From a virus: a stretch of DNA of 28,730 bases. The stretch covers positions 1-28,730 of the IMG/VR virus record IMGVR_UViG_3300025168_000468, one strand, 5' to 3'. This document shows, in pieces, positions 8,801-14,701 of this stretch; positions within the stretch are counted from its first letter, which is position 1; each line of letters starts with the position of its first letter. A program made the position numbers and the translations under genes. The notes under the pieces were generated by a model, which had not been told where the DNA came from, ran no database searches, and saw only the letters and a list, made by a program, of their open reading frames with translations.

Positions 8801-10084
8801 GACGCCTCTATAGAGATAGAGAAGATGTATAATAAGCAGGTCGTAGGGATGTCGTACCTAGCGGGTGCGTACTACGCTGCGTCAGCAGGATATATAACCG
8901 GTGCGGGCCCTTCCGATTGGGCTCAACGTAATAAGATGGAGAAGGAGTTAGGGTGGAAGCCCTACTCTATAAGGATAGGTACGAAAGATAAGAATGGGAA
9001 GACTAAGTACGAGTACTATCCTATCAGTAGGCTGGACCCCTTCTCACAGATAGCGGCCCTGGGCGCAGACATGCAGCACTTAGCGGGTACGCTGGCAGAG
9101 GCGAAGATGTCCCCAGAAGATAAGAACAATGCGGGTTCTCGGCTATACCACATAATGAATGGGTTGGCGGGCAGCATTCCACAGATGATTGTAGATAAAT
9201 CGTACCTTAAATCTCTAGGAGAAGTTGCACAGACTTTCATGAATCCTAGGGATAGAGAGACTGAGTTCGACCTTTTAGGCACAGTAGGAACGGTTGCTAC
9301 GAATGTGGGGGGCAGTGTTGTAGGGGGGCTGGTCCCTAATATAGTCAGCAGAGTAGCGGAGGCTTTCCACGACGAGAAGGAGGGGGCATCGTACTTCTAC
9401 GACCACAACATACGAGAGCTATACGCCGAAGCGGACTGGGTACGAAGATTCATATATAAGGCGACCTCTAAAATCCCCGGTGCTAGAAAGGATCTTGGTA
9501 TGGACGCATTCATGCCAAAACGAAACTCATTCGGGCAGATTATCAGCAGGGATGAAATGCCCTACGATAAAGAGGATCTCGCGGGTAGGTTATTAAATGC
9601 GGCGGGGACTATATCTCGCCCTGGATCTTCCCCCCTGACCCTAGAAGAACAGGCTATGGTGTATGTAGAGCAGAAGTACAGGGTCAGGGCCATTAGGGTA
9701 TCTAAGAAGTTCAGCCCCATTCCGTCAGCATCACCTAAGGAATTAAACCCTGCTCTGTACGATTTGAGATCTCAGTATCAGGGCCACCACTACAGGAATA
9801 GGTTAATAGCTCTTAATAAAACACCAGAGTTTAGGGAGCTATTAATAAAGGCAGAAAAGGGAAAGTCAGGGACTGCCGTCAAAGCTGTTCAAGAGGTAAT
9901 ATCAGGAATACAGGCGGAATCTCGGAAAGTGGCGGACGATTACTTGAAGAAAAACCATATGGATCTCATAAATAAATGGTACAAGGAGGCGGGTACTACC
10001 CGGTTTGATCAGATAGTAGACAAAGAAACTTCCGAATTGAGTCCTGCCGCTGCCGACCTGGACCGGTGGCGAAATGAGAGATAA
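5879..10084 (+). CDS. Giant internal virion / DNA-ejection-type protein (1401 aa)
   Basis: At 1401 residues this is the largest gene. The N-terminus holds a duplicated acidic motif (GIVIDESNFVSSGS at residues 12-25 and 32-45, with a third degenerate copy GTIVDES near 50-56). There follows a Gly/Ala-rich hydrophobic region (about 140-280: GQFVPGLVPGAGTVGLSISV, GLGLGAAFDVALLGAKGL) and long helical stretches. Around residues 920-945 there is MLMPFVRTPINLIAYSLDRT, a motif I associate with very large phage ejection proteins. The C-terminal 150 residues are basic and helical. Such size, last position in the late block and mixed hydrophobic/helical nature fit the T7 gp16-like class that crosses the cell envelope with the DNA. 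No lytic transglycosylase motif was found, so similarity to gp16 is by role, not sequence. Confidence 0.75.
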   Translation: MSLTEQYGEGGGIVIDESNFVSSGSDGGDGEGIVIDESNFVSSGSAAEEGTIVDESIPFQSTYTPMSAQEIVDERARNPEPKKFPEDPTFREYLGDIGTGLSYGVVEGGLQTYDTIREGAEGIAEWATGRELFDVEESVNTFDKPTTIGGNIASGIGQFVPGLVPGAGTVGLSISVGRMLLNVNRAFGIFKGTTVANLTGNLINFGTKAPKTASIIKSSLVAGAAEQYAFDTTDPRISDALKKAEMGVVSDIAALVAQDPDDTEFEARSKMFVEGLGLGAAFDVALLGAKGLIAGVRSKPSIDKDVPTITKEDINQMQLDGKVDVNTVQGTAHVNTVVVTKLKALGYDDSYVKKYVGSLNTEHLASSRLETYNLINETGYALEKMHGNKWQEVITNKQTQEDAAALLGHDNIDAMNAALTQSQGFLKLSKNPDGKGELVIGSGLQGLTSYAYAARQLLMNTNDLVFALASETKKLKPGEFAKASAEDMQKYQASKAAFMQQLLIYQNVQDTVNNIAGEAGRLLQSFNINAGNGLKPTFINDMIGSLGTDLDDVITGISNRADNLSANASGKDRQKALFGDKNAKSILEKAKGAMGEYWYNSILSAPDTQLVNIAGNAGIQILRTFLEGTVGATRGTFKLAGAKLMGKDIDPGSVMLFGDVWARVKGMTYGQSQAGGLSRVALMGGKDNPVVMDKLILDVSAGKYGKGKTVEEVVREEGWDKLYSRTKDSIIDQHGASVSAFGKAVRLFGQAFKHEMPTEARYSKYEMTEATRGKAITVPVLGRFLRLPTTTMGAFDTAFKSLADNAALYESAYRELRSLKYRASKNKDNAVVMPDGKKATFNKDMFTLPGDGDGGNPNTFTAAEYVEHLVANPTASMDKYARDEFLQMTFQQEGLVTKAGEKVRKLLNEKLGRGVVPVGTMLMPFVRTPINLIAYSLDRTPLGYMAPEVTKARATIKKLSGIKNPSVSVRRQLNDASIEIEKMYNKQVVGMSYLAGAYYAASAGYITGAGPSDWAQRNKMEKELGWKPYSIRIGTKDKNGKTKYEYYPISRLDPFSQIAALGADMQHLAGTLAEAKMSPEDKNNAGSRLYHIMNGLAGSIPQMIVDKSYLKSLGEVAQTFMNPRDRETEFDLLGTVGTVATNVGGSVVGGLVPNIVSRVAEAFHDEKEGASYFYDHNIRELYAEADWVRRFIYKATSKIPGARKDLGMDAFMPKRNSFGQIISRDEMPYDKEDLAGRLLNAAGTISRPGSSPLTLEEQAMVYVEQKYRVRAIRVSKKFSPIPSASPKELNPALYDLRSQYQGHHYRNRLIALNKTPEFRELLIKAEKGKSGTAVKAVQEVISGIQAESRKVADDYLKKNHMDLINKWYKEAGTTRFDQIVDKETSELSPAAADLDRWRNER
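5912..6012 (+). repeat. Direct repeat of 41 bp, 60-bp period, inside the 1401 aa gene
   Basis: Bases 5912-5952 and 5972-6012 are identical except for one C/T change (GACGAA versus GATGAA). The repeat encodes the acidic GIVIDESNFVSSGS motif twice near the N-terminus, with a divergent third copy starting at about 6025. The 19-bp spacer between the copies encodes Gly/Asp-rich linker. The near-identity points to a recent in-frame duplication. Confidence 0.9.
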
Positions 10085-10087
10085 TTA

Positions 10088-10411
10088 ATGGACGCCATTG
10101 ATAACCTATCTCTAGATTTTACAGCTTACTTTACACCTATGATTGCCCTTCTGATAAGCCTGTTCATAGGTTTGTGGGTAAAGGACTGGCTGTTCAATCT
10201 AATGAATGGCCTCAAGTTCAAGATGGACCCTTCCTTCAATGAGGGCGACCGCTGCATAATAGATGGAGACAGGGCTGTCATAGTTAAGATCGGCGTGTAC
10301 GAGACTGTGTTTTCCATACTCAACGGACGAGGGCACGTATGGAGGTACGTCCCGAATGAAAGAATTAAATTCCTGAAGATTGAAAAGATTATAGAGGAGC
10401 CGAAAGAATGA
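10088..10411 (+). CDS. MscS-like mini membrane protein (107 aa)
   Basis: One transmembrane segment (about residues 15-35, YFTPMIALLISLFIGLWVKD) is followed by a short basic stretch and a compact beta-rich domain. The segment FNEGDRCIIDGDRAVIVKIG, then T-FSILNGRGHVW and VPNERI, matches the beta-domain signature of MscS channels (F-xxGD-x-I-xx-G-x-G-x-V-xx-I, then T and a PN pair). Full MscS proteins have three TM helices and a C-terminal vestibule, and here only one TM and the beta domain remain. It lies directly before the holin gene and overlaps it by ATGA, so a membrane role linked to lysis or host osmotic state is a fair guess. The family match is by eye. Confidence 0.6.
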   Translation: MDAIDNLSLDFTAYFTPMIALLISLFIGLWVKDWLFNLMNGLKFKMDPSFNEGDRCIIDGDRAVIVKIGVYETVFSILNGRGHVWRYVPNERIKFLKIEKIIEEPKE

Positions 10412-10869
10412 TCACTATACTAGGTTCACTTATCGGCTTTGCCGGATCTGCCCTCCCTAAAGTATTCGACATGGTACAGGACTGGCAGGATCGTAAGCAT
10501 GAACTGCAAGTCATGGACCGGCAGGTAGAACAAGCTAAAGTCTTACACGGCCAAAAGATCGAAGCCCTCAACATAGAAGCAGACATCTCTGAGTCTAAGG
10601 CTCTGTACAAACATGACCAGTCCATGGCCAGTACTGGATTCATTGGGGCGCTACGATCATCCGTCCGCCCTGTGCTGACCTATCTATTCTTCTTACTATT
10701 TGCTACCATTAAGGGCGTCGCCCTGTACTCTATGATACACGCTAACGGGACTGACTGGGAAGTCGCTGTCATCTCTTTGTGGGACCTGGAAACACAGGGA
10801 ATCTTCTCAGCCATAATCGCGTTCTGGTTTGGTTCTAGGGCGCTCCAGAGATCAAGGAGTTCTTCGTAG
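10408..10869 (+). CDS. Phage holin, GTA/3-TM family
   Basis: The 153-residue protein has an N-terminal hydrophobic segment (ILGSLIGFAGSALPKVFDMV), then a charged coiled-coil (QDRKHELQVMDRQVEQAKVL), then SSVRPVLTYLFFLLFATIKG and a last hydrophobic segment ending IIAFWFGSRALQRS. The SVRP-TYLFF and AAIIAFWFGSRAL-like ends are the signature I recall for the three-TM holin family of alphaproteobacterial phages and gene-transfer agents (PF11351-like). Holins open the inner membrane to let the endolysin reach the wall; the GH24 endolysin gene lies 0.9 kb downstream. The start overlaps the previous stop (ATGA) and the next gene begins right after its own TAG. Confidence 0.85.
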   Translation: MITILGSLIGFAGSALPKVFDMVQDWQDRKHELQVMDRQVEQAKVLHGQKIEALNIEADISESKALYKHDQSMASTGFIGALRSSVRPVLTYLFFLLFATIKGVALYSMIHANGTDWEVAVISLWDLETQGIFSAIIAFWFGSRALQRSRSSS

Positions 10870-11196
10870 ATGTTAGATATAACTGAGCCCGCCAAGGAAT
10901 ACCTTAGAGGTATAGCAACCGACAACTCTCGTGACTACGTCGCCTTTGGTGTTAAGGGTGGGGGCTGCTCCGGGTTCTCTTACATATGGGACTTCTCAGA
11001 CGGCCCTCTTAAAGAGGACGAGGTGGTGGATCTGGGGGAAGGCAAGTCGTTAATCATTGATGGTATGTCGATCATGTATACGCTAGGAAGTAAAGTGGAT
11101 TATATTAAAGAGCTAGGTGGTACGTATTTAAAGGTCGAGAACCCTCTGGTATCTAGCCAGTGTGGTTGCGGCGAATCATTTAACGTAAGCATATAG
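10870..11196 (+). CDS. A-type Fe-S cluster carrier (IscA/SufA/ErpA, HesB family)
   Basis: The 108-residue length is normal for the family. The three cluster-ligand cysteines are all present: one in GGGCSGFSY (about residue 36) and two in the C-terminal CGCGESF motif (about residues 99 and 101). The text around them (NPLVSSQCGCG) is canonical. A-type carriers accept [4Fe-4S] or [2Fe-2S] clusters from a scaffold and hand them to apo-proteins. ATG follows the holin TAG directly, so it belongs to the late lysis operon. Iron-sulfur clients encoded in this window include the Cas4-like nuclease. A virion role is also possible and is not excluded. No other ISC/SUF gene is visible. Confidence 0.92.
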   Translation: MLDITEPAKEYLRGIATDNSRDYVAFGVKGGGCSGFSYIWDFSDGPLKEDEVVDLGEGKSLIIDGMSIMYTLGSKVDYIKELGGTYLKVENPLVSSQCGCGESFNVSI

Positions 11197-11205
11197 AGGG
11201 GTATC

Positions 11206-11505
11206 ATGGCAGTAACGTACAGAGGAGAGAACTTTTCGGGGTATAACAAGCCCAAGAGAACCTCCGGCCATTCCACTAAAAGTCATGTGGTCTTAGCTAA
11301 AGAGGGGGATAAAGTTAAGATGATCCGCTTCGGTGAGCAGGGAGCCTCTACTGCTGGTAAACCTAAGGAGGGCGAGTCGGCTAAGATGAAGGCAAAGCGC
11401 AAGAGCTTCAAGGCTAGGCACGGCAAGAATATTAAGAAGGGCAAAATGTCCGCCGCCTACTGGGCAAATAAGGTAAAATGGAATAAGGGAGGTGCCGTAG
11501 TATGA
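11206..11505 (+). CDS. Conserved small basic marine-phage protein (99 aa)
   Basis: The C-terminal two thirds (MIRFGEQGASTAGKP, then KAKRKSFKARHGKNIKKG and MSAAYWANKVKW) match a short protein I recall as recurring in marine podo- and myoviruses, where it stays annotated as hypothetical. It is strongly basic, with many Lys and Arg residues, so binding to nucleic acid or to an acidic virion partner is plausible. The start has a GAGGGG site about 6 bases upstream (AGAGGGGTATCATG). Function is unknown. Confidence 0.75.
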   Translation: MAVTYRGENFSGYNKPKRTSGHSTKSHVVLAKEGDKVKMIRFGEQGASTAGKPKEGESAKMKAKRKSFKARHGKNIKKGKMSAAYWANKVKWNKGGAVV

Positions 11506-11642
11506 CTTCTAAATTCGATGTCACAGGTATGCTCATGACCAACCCATGCGATAGCTGTCAGGAGACAGGGTGCGATCCTGATGTGTGCCGATGTGAATGC
11601 CATTTAATTGGCGATGACGCCCCTACTAAAGAAGGAGAATAG
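11502..11642 (+). CDS. Tiny Cys-rich protein (46 aa)
   Basis: ATG at 11502 overlaps the previous gene's stop (TATGACT) and lies about 6 bases after GGGAGGTG. Its 46 codons end at TAG 11640-11642. Six cysteines fall within a 19-residue stretch (CDSCQETGCDPDVCRCECH), spaced CxxC, then C, C, C-x-C and a His. This resembles a small metal-binding knuckle or a disulfide-rich peptide. No signal peptide is present, so a zinc or iron site is more likely than disulfides. It is a real-looking short gene in the lysis cassette; the function is unknown. Confidence 0.6.
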   Translation: MTSKFDVTGMLMTNPCDSCQETGCDPDVCRCECHLIGDDAPTKEGE

Positions 11643-11644
11643 AA

Positions 11645-11752
11645 ATGCCGATGGTCGCCGGTAAGAAGTATCCGTACACGGACAAAGGAAAGAGCGCCGC
11701 TGCAAAGAAGATGAAGGAACTTAAGAAGAAGAAGAAAAAGATGAAGAAGTAA
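11645..11752 (+). CDS. Lysine-rich micro-protein (35 aa)
   Basis: ATG at 11645 follows the previous stop by two bases, with GAAGGAG just upstream. The 35-residue product begins MPMVAGKKYPYTDKGKSAAA and ends in an almost pure Lys tail. A start of the MPMV-GKK-PYT type recurs in small marine-phage proteins that I recall as unannotated. The charge suggests DNA, RNA or membrane-phosphate binding. It may be translated in coupling with the Cys-rich gene. Confidence 0.6.
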   Translation: MPMVAGKKYPYTDKGKSAAAKKMKELKKKKKKMKK

Positions 11753-11759
11753 TAGCAGC

Positions 11760-12206
11760 ATGAGATCCATGACTGCCGAAGGGCTAGACCTCATAAAGCA
11801 TTACGAAGGGTTTAGCAGCGCCCCATATAAGTGTCCCGCTGGCTACTGGACAGTGGCGTATGGAGCTATATGGGGCATATACGGGACCAGAGTGGATGCA
11901 GCCCACCCAGATGTAAGTAAAGAACAAGGGAACCAACTGCTACGTAGGGACGTGGGTAAATCTGAGAAGGCTGTACTACGCCTGATCAAAGTCCCCTTGT
12001 CCGATGGGCAGTTTGATTCCCTCTGTTCATTTGTATTTAATCTGGGATCAGGGGCGCTTCAGAGTAGCACACTCAGGCGCAGACTAAATAGGGGGGCATA
12101 TGAAGAGGCGGCTAACGAATTTCCACGATGGGTATTTGCGGGAGGAAGAAAATTAAAAGGGCTTATTAGAAGAAGAAAGGATGAACGTATGATGTTCCTT
12201 TCATGA
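11760..12206 (+). CDS. GH24 endolysin (lysozyme, muramidase)
   Basis: The 148 residues match the phage T4/P22/P1 lysozyme family. The catalytic triad pattern E-8aa-(D/C)-5aa-T is present as E16 (HYEGF), C25 and T31, i.e. the cysteine variant seen in some phage lysozymes. The usual GYGH that follows is AYGAIWG here. The C-terminal fold motifs are clear: QFDSLCSFVFNLGSGALQSS and RWVFAGGRKLKGLIRRRKDE. It hydrolyses the glycosidic bond of peptidoglycan. There is no N-terminal signal or SAR segment, so export should depend on the holin encoded at 10408-10869. The start is the ATG after GTAATAGCAGC. It is the last rightward gene. Confidence 0.92.
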   Translation: MRSMTAEGLDLIKHYEGFSSAPYKCPAGYWTVAYGAIWGIYGTRVDAAHPDVSKEQGNQLLRRDVGKSEKAVLRLIKVPLSDGQFDSLCSFVFNLGSGALQSSTLRRRLNRGAYEEAANEFPRWVFAGGRKLKGLIRRRKDERMMFLS

Positions 12207-12329
12207 GCAGCTTTGAAGAGACTATATACAGGCTGCTAATCCCTCCGTGAGGCGGCTCAGAATTTAAATACAAAGTATAGGAGGCACTCAAACTCTGGCA
12301 TGTTCACGAAATAAAACTTGAAGGATACG
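12207..12329. other. Convergent junction between right- and left-reading arms
   Basis: The rightward endolysin gene and the leftward gene ending at 12330 meet here. The 123 bases are AT-rich at both ends. They hold a 15-codon ORF (12203-12250) with no ribosome site and a weak CCTC-CGT-GAGG hairpin at 12242-12252. I see no strong stem followed by a T-run, so I do not call a terminator, although transcription from both sides should stop nearby. Confidence 0.5.
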
Positions 12330-12518
12330 TCAGGCATTCCAATCCTCTACTTCATATTCGTACAGGGTATTCTGCTCATCCTCCCAATGCTCTTCTATCT
12401 TCACCCTGTCCCCAGGATCACTCGTCTGCCTAGCGTACTTCTTAGCATTCCGTAAAAGAGGGAAGGCGTTGCTGATACATATACCGTTAGGCTTATATAC
12501 AATTGTTTTATATGTCAT
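12330..12518 (-). CDS. Hypothetical small protein (62 aa)
   Basis: The last leftward gene. Its ATG (12518) follows the TAA of the upstream gene with no gap (TAAATG), which argues for coupled translation. The product has an N-terminal beta-like stretch (TYKTIVYKPNGICIS) and an acidic C-terminus (EEHWEDEQNTLYEYEVEDW). No metal or enzyme motif is visible. Unknown function. Confidence 0.55.
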   Translation of the reverse strand: MTYKTIVYKPNGICISNAFPLLRNAKKYARQTSDPGDRVKIEEHWEDEQNTLYEYEVEDWNA

Positions 12519-12767
12519 TTAATAATCCTCATCCGATCCCCATAGCCCATGATCCCCTGACTGGGCAGTCTTTATTACGTCAGGCAGATCTTCCTCTCGA
12601 AAGATATACACATCCTTGTACACGGGGGTAAAGCCACTAGGCCTATTGTAATCTTTCGAGTGCATGATCCTAGAGTGAAGCCATCCACCCTCCTTGTAGT
12701 CTACCTCTAAATAATTATCGTGGCCTACGTGGTGATAGACACGAGAAATCATGTTCGCACTCACCAT
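12519..12767 (-). CDS. Hypothetical small protein (82 aa)
   Basis: Two starts are possible: ATG 12767, overlapping the upstream stop, or ATG 12752 (residue 6), which has a better ribosome-like GGTGAG upstream. The sequence is His- and Tyr-rich in its first half (YHHVGHDNYLEVDYK) and acidic at the end (WGSDEDY). There is no TM segment and no recognisable family. It sits in the terminal small-gene bank next to the lysis genes on the other strand. Confidence 0.55.
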   Translation of the reverse strand: MVSANMISRVYHHVGHDNYLEVDYKEGGWLHSRIMHSKDYNRPSGFTPVYKDVYIFREEDLPDVIKTAQSGDHGLWGSDEDY

Positions 12768-13123
12768 TTCTGTTCCACTCTCTTCTTATCCTTTTGAATG
12801 CTTGGGCCAATACGGACAGAGCCCCCTTCTCCTGCATCTATAGGGCACATAATCTTTATGTTTTGTGGCACGATCTTGCCAGCAGTCCACGTCCCAGTAT
12901 CTGCATTCAGAAATACAATAACCATATAGCCGGATTTAGACACTCCCCTAAAGACAGGGGTTTCTCCATAACTTTGCTTTAACTTGGCTGACCCGGCCTT
13001 AACATCTGCACACCCCGATGCAAGTTGGGCCTGAGCCGGGGCTGAGAACCACGCTATAAGCGCAAACACCAATAGGACCATGGCCGTTATTAGAACGATG
13101 TCTCTATTCCTGCTCGGTAACAT
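12761..13123 (-). CDS. Secreted or periplasmic small protein with signal peptide (120 aa)
   Basis: I choose the ATG at 13123, since AGGAGG stands 8 bases upstream; an ORF start at 13150 would add nine residues. The N-terminus is a classic signal peptide: positive n-region (PSRNRD), long hydrophobic core (IVLITAMVLLVFALIAW) and an Ala-x-Ala cleavage site (APAQA, with Q following). The mature part has two Cys (in ASGCADV and IMCPIDA), which could form a disulfide in the periplasm. A phage protein aimed at the periplasm may block superinfection, modify the envelope or assist lysis. I recognise no family. Confidence 0.7.
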   Translation of the reverse strand: MLPSRNRDIVLITAMVLLVFALIAWFSAPAQAQLASGCADVKAGSAKLKQSYGETPVFRGVSKSGYMVIVFLNADTGTWTAGKIVPQNIKIMCPIDAGEGGSVRIGPSIQKDKKRVEQKW

Positions 13124-13328
13124 AACTATTTCCTCCTCTATATGACTCATCCTTATCTACGCAAAGATAAGTGCGAGTAATTCTACTACTAACCTTCAGC
13201 GCTTCTGTAACGTATCCGTCCACCATCGTATGGCAGATTTCTATATTCGGCACTCTAACACTGGTTATCTCTGTGATCTGTGCTGGAGAGCCTAGCGACA
13301 TCATTGCTGTTACTAAGTAGGTTATCAT
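13104..13328 (-). CDS. Small protein with hydrophobic N-terminus (74 aa)
   Basis: ATG 13328 overlaps the upstream stop as ATGA, and the 3' end overlaps the signal-peptide gene by about 20 bases. Residues 1-14 (MITYLVTAMMSLGS) are weakly hydrophobic and may be a short signal peptide. Two Cys follow, in EICHTM and TYLCVD. With its neighbour it forms a pair of small putatively exported proteins with two Cys each. No known domain. Confidence 0.55.
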   Translation of the reverse strand: MITYLVTAMMSLGSPAQITEITSVRVPNIEICHTMVDGYVTEALKVSSRITRTYLCVDKDESYRGGNSYVTEQE

Positions 13329-13534
13329 GCTTCAATCTTCGTCGTAAATCGGTACTGTTCACCAGTATCTGCTAGGTTGTCGCCGCATTCTTGTAGGTAC
13401 TCTTCTGCTTCTATATAAGTTGGGAAGTACTCAGATGATCTAGAATAAGGACCACTATTTCCATTATCAGTAAAAATATTCCCTACATAATATCCCCAAT
13501 CACTATTGATAATCATTAGCTCTGATATTTGCAT
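13325..13534 (-). CDS. GYYVG/GPYSR small protein, copy A (69 aa)
   Basis: The central motif runs WGYYVGNIF, then GPYSRSSEYFPTYIEAEEYL. The same pattern (GYYVG, an acidic/polar loop, GPYSR-S-YF, then an AE-YL helix) is found in the gene at 27868-28071, so the two are paralogs. GGAG lies 7 bases before the ATG at 13534. The layout suggests a short beta hairpin followed by an amphipathic helix, i.e. a small single-domain protein. No catalytic motif is seen. Having two copies at opposite ends of the leftward arm suggests divergent duties, for example in host takeover, but that is speculation. Confidence 0.65.
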   Translation of the reverse strand: MQISELMIINSDWGYYVGNIFTDNGNSGPYSRSSEYFPTYIEAEEYLQECGDNLADTGEQYRFTTKIEA

Positions 13535-13546
13535 ATTTCTTCTCCG

Positions 13547-13858
13547 TTACACGTCTGCATCACTGGGTGCGGACACGGTGCTCAGTAGCATCTCTGTTTT
13601 AATCTTGAGCATCTCAGCCAAGGCTAATTCCCGCTGCACTTTAGCTGGCACCCAGACCTCTACCCAGTTACCTGGATCTTCCCGCCTACCCATAGGCAGG
13701 TTCAGCTTTGCAGACGAATGATTACCAGCGTCCATGTGCTGCAACATACTTTCCAGATCATCCATCCTCTTTCGTAGTTTAAGCACATAGGATAAGGTAT
13801 CAATAGACATATTCATAATTGGGTTTTCTTTCTCCAGATACTCGGTGGCTTCAGTCAT
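13547..13858 (-). CDS. Hypothetical helical protein (103 aa)
   Basis: The ATG at 13858 has GAGGAG 7-8 bases upstream. The N-terminal half contains a charged amphipathic helix (YVLKLRKRMDDLESMLQHM) with heptad-like spacing, probably a coiled coil. A proline/Trp segment follows (REDPGNWVEVWVPAK), then a second helix (ALAEMLKIKTEMLLST). It could be a small regulatory or scaffold protein. I do not recognise it. Confidence 0.6.
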   Translation of the reverse strand: MTEATEYLEKENPIMNMSIDTLSYVLKLRKRMDDLESMLQHMDAGNHSSAKLNLPMGRREDPGNWVEVWVPAKVQRELALAEMLKIKTEMLLSTVSAPSDADV

Positions 13859-13859
13859 G

Positions 13860-14003
13860 TCAAGTCTCCTCGTTGGGATGACCGCCTAGATAGTTAGGTG
13901 CGGGTATGTTGGGATTGTATTTTAACTTTCCTATAAAGAAACCTACGGCATAGCCAGCAGCAAATATAACTAAGGGCACTACGCCATATAGAATAATATC
14001 CAT
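13860..14003 (-). CDS. Single-TM small protein (47 aa)
   Basis: I prefer the ATG at 14003 because AAGGAG lies 9 bases upstream; an ORF start at 14051 would overlap thyX. The product MDIILYGVVPLVIFAAGYAV has a hydrophobic segment with a GxxxG-like small-residue face, then a short basic tail and PNYLGGHPNEET. It is a small membrane peptide of unknown role, directly downstream of thyX. Confidence 0.6.
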   Translation of the reverse strand: MDIILYGVVPLVIFAAGYAVGFFIGKLKYNPNIPAPNYLGGHPNEET

Positions 14004-14020
14004 CACACTTATCTCCTTTA

Positions 14021-14701
14021 CTACCATGGCGCAGTCAGTGCCATCCAACATTCAGGGAAGAGAGGTATCATTATAATATCCCACTGCTTCGCCAACTCTC
14101 TCACCTCTTGCTGCGCGTCAGGCTGGGACCGTAGATTGTACGCTCTAGCCCATGCGTATAGAGATCCAGTAACGTAGTACTCTGTGTACATGGACTGGGG
14201 CAGTACCATCCTAGCTTGCTCTGGACATACGCCCTTTCGTAGCATCTGTTTGTACACCCACATACATCTGTTAATAGCGTGATCATAGTCATCTACCATG
14301 GCCTCGTTTCCGCTGGCAGTAGCAGGATTGATATCTATAACTACATCAGATGACCCCTGCTTCTTATCCTCTGCTTTGCCGCGCCACTCGTCCGGCTTGT
14401 AGAACTCTGGATCTTCATCCACATACCTACGGCTTACTTCGTTGTACGAGAAACCAATAGTATGCTTGAACCGCTGCCTAGCCACGAACAATGGAACCTT
14501 CTCACGCATCGTAACAGTGGCATGAGTAAAGGGTGTGAAGTGATCGTGGTCAGCTAAGTATTTAAGTAGCTTTATATCCTTCTCTTCTACGTGTGCCCCC
14601 ATCTCCGTCAGTTTATATGAGGACTCTTTGTTGAAGCTGACCCTGGCCGCGTTCACTACGGAGAGGTCCGTCCCCATCGAGTCTATCAGTTCTACTTTCA
14701 T
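14021..14701 (-). CDS. thyX: Flavin-dependent thymidylate synthase ThyX
   Basis: The 226-residue product makes dTMP from dUMP using FAD, NADPH and methylene-tetrahydrofolate. The ThyX core is clear: FTPFTHATVTMREKVPLFVA, then RQRFKHTIGFSYNEVSRRY, and EQARMVLPQSMYTEYYVTGS followed by YAWARAYNLR. The canonical RHRx7S signature is changed to KHT (residues 79-81) with one extra residue before the NEVS segment, a variant I believe occurs in phage ThyX proteins; the SxNExSxRY part is intact. The start overlaps the endonuclease stop (ATGA). With nrdJ and the MazG-like gene it forms the nucleotide-pool set. Confidence 0.93.
   Translation of the reverse strand: MKVELIDSMGTDLSVVNAARVSFNKESSYKLTEMGAHVEEKDIKLLKYLADHDHFTPFTHATVTMREKVPLFVARQRFKHTIGFSYNEVSRRYVDEDPEFYKPDEWRGKAEDKKQGSSDVVIDINPATASGNEAMVDDYDHAINRCMWVYKQMLRKGVCPEQARMVLPQSMYTEYYVTGSLYAWARAYNLRSQPDAQQEVRELAKQWDIIMIPLFPECWMALTAPW

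Noticed and set aside
12203-12250. Fifteen-codon frame overlapping the endolysin stop by ATGA
   Set aside because: No ribosome site, too short, and no conserved feature.
12242-12252. Hairpin CCTC-CGT-GAGG at the convergent junction as a terminator
   Set aside because: Only four base pairs and no T-run on either side.
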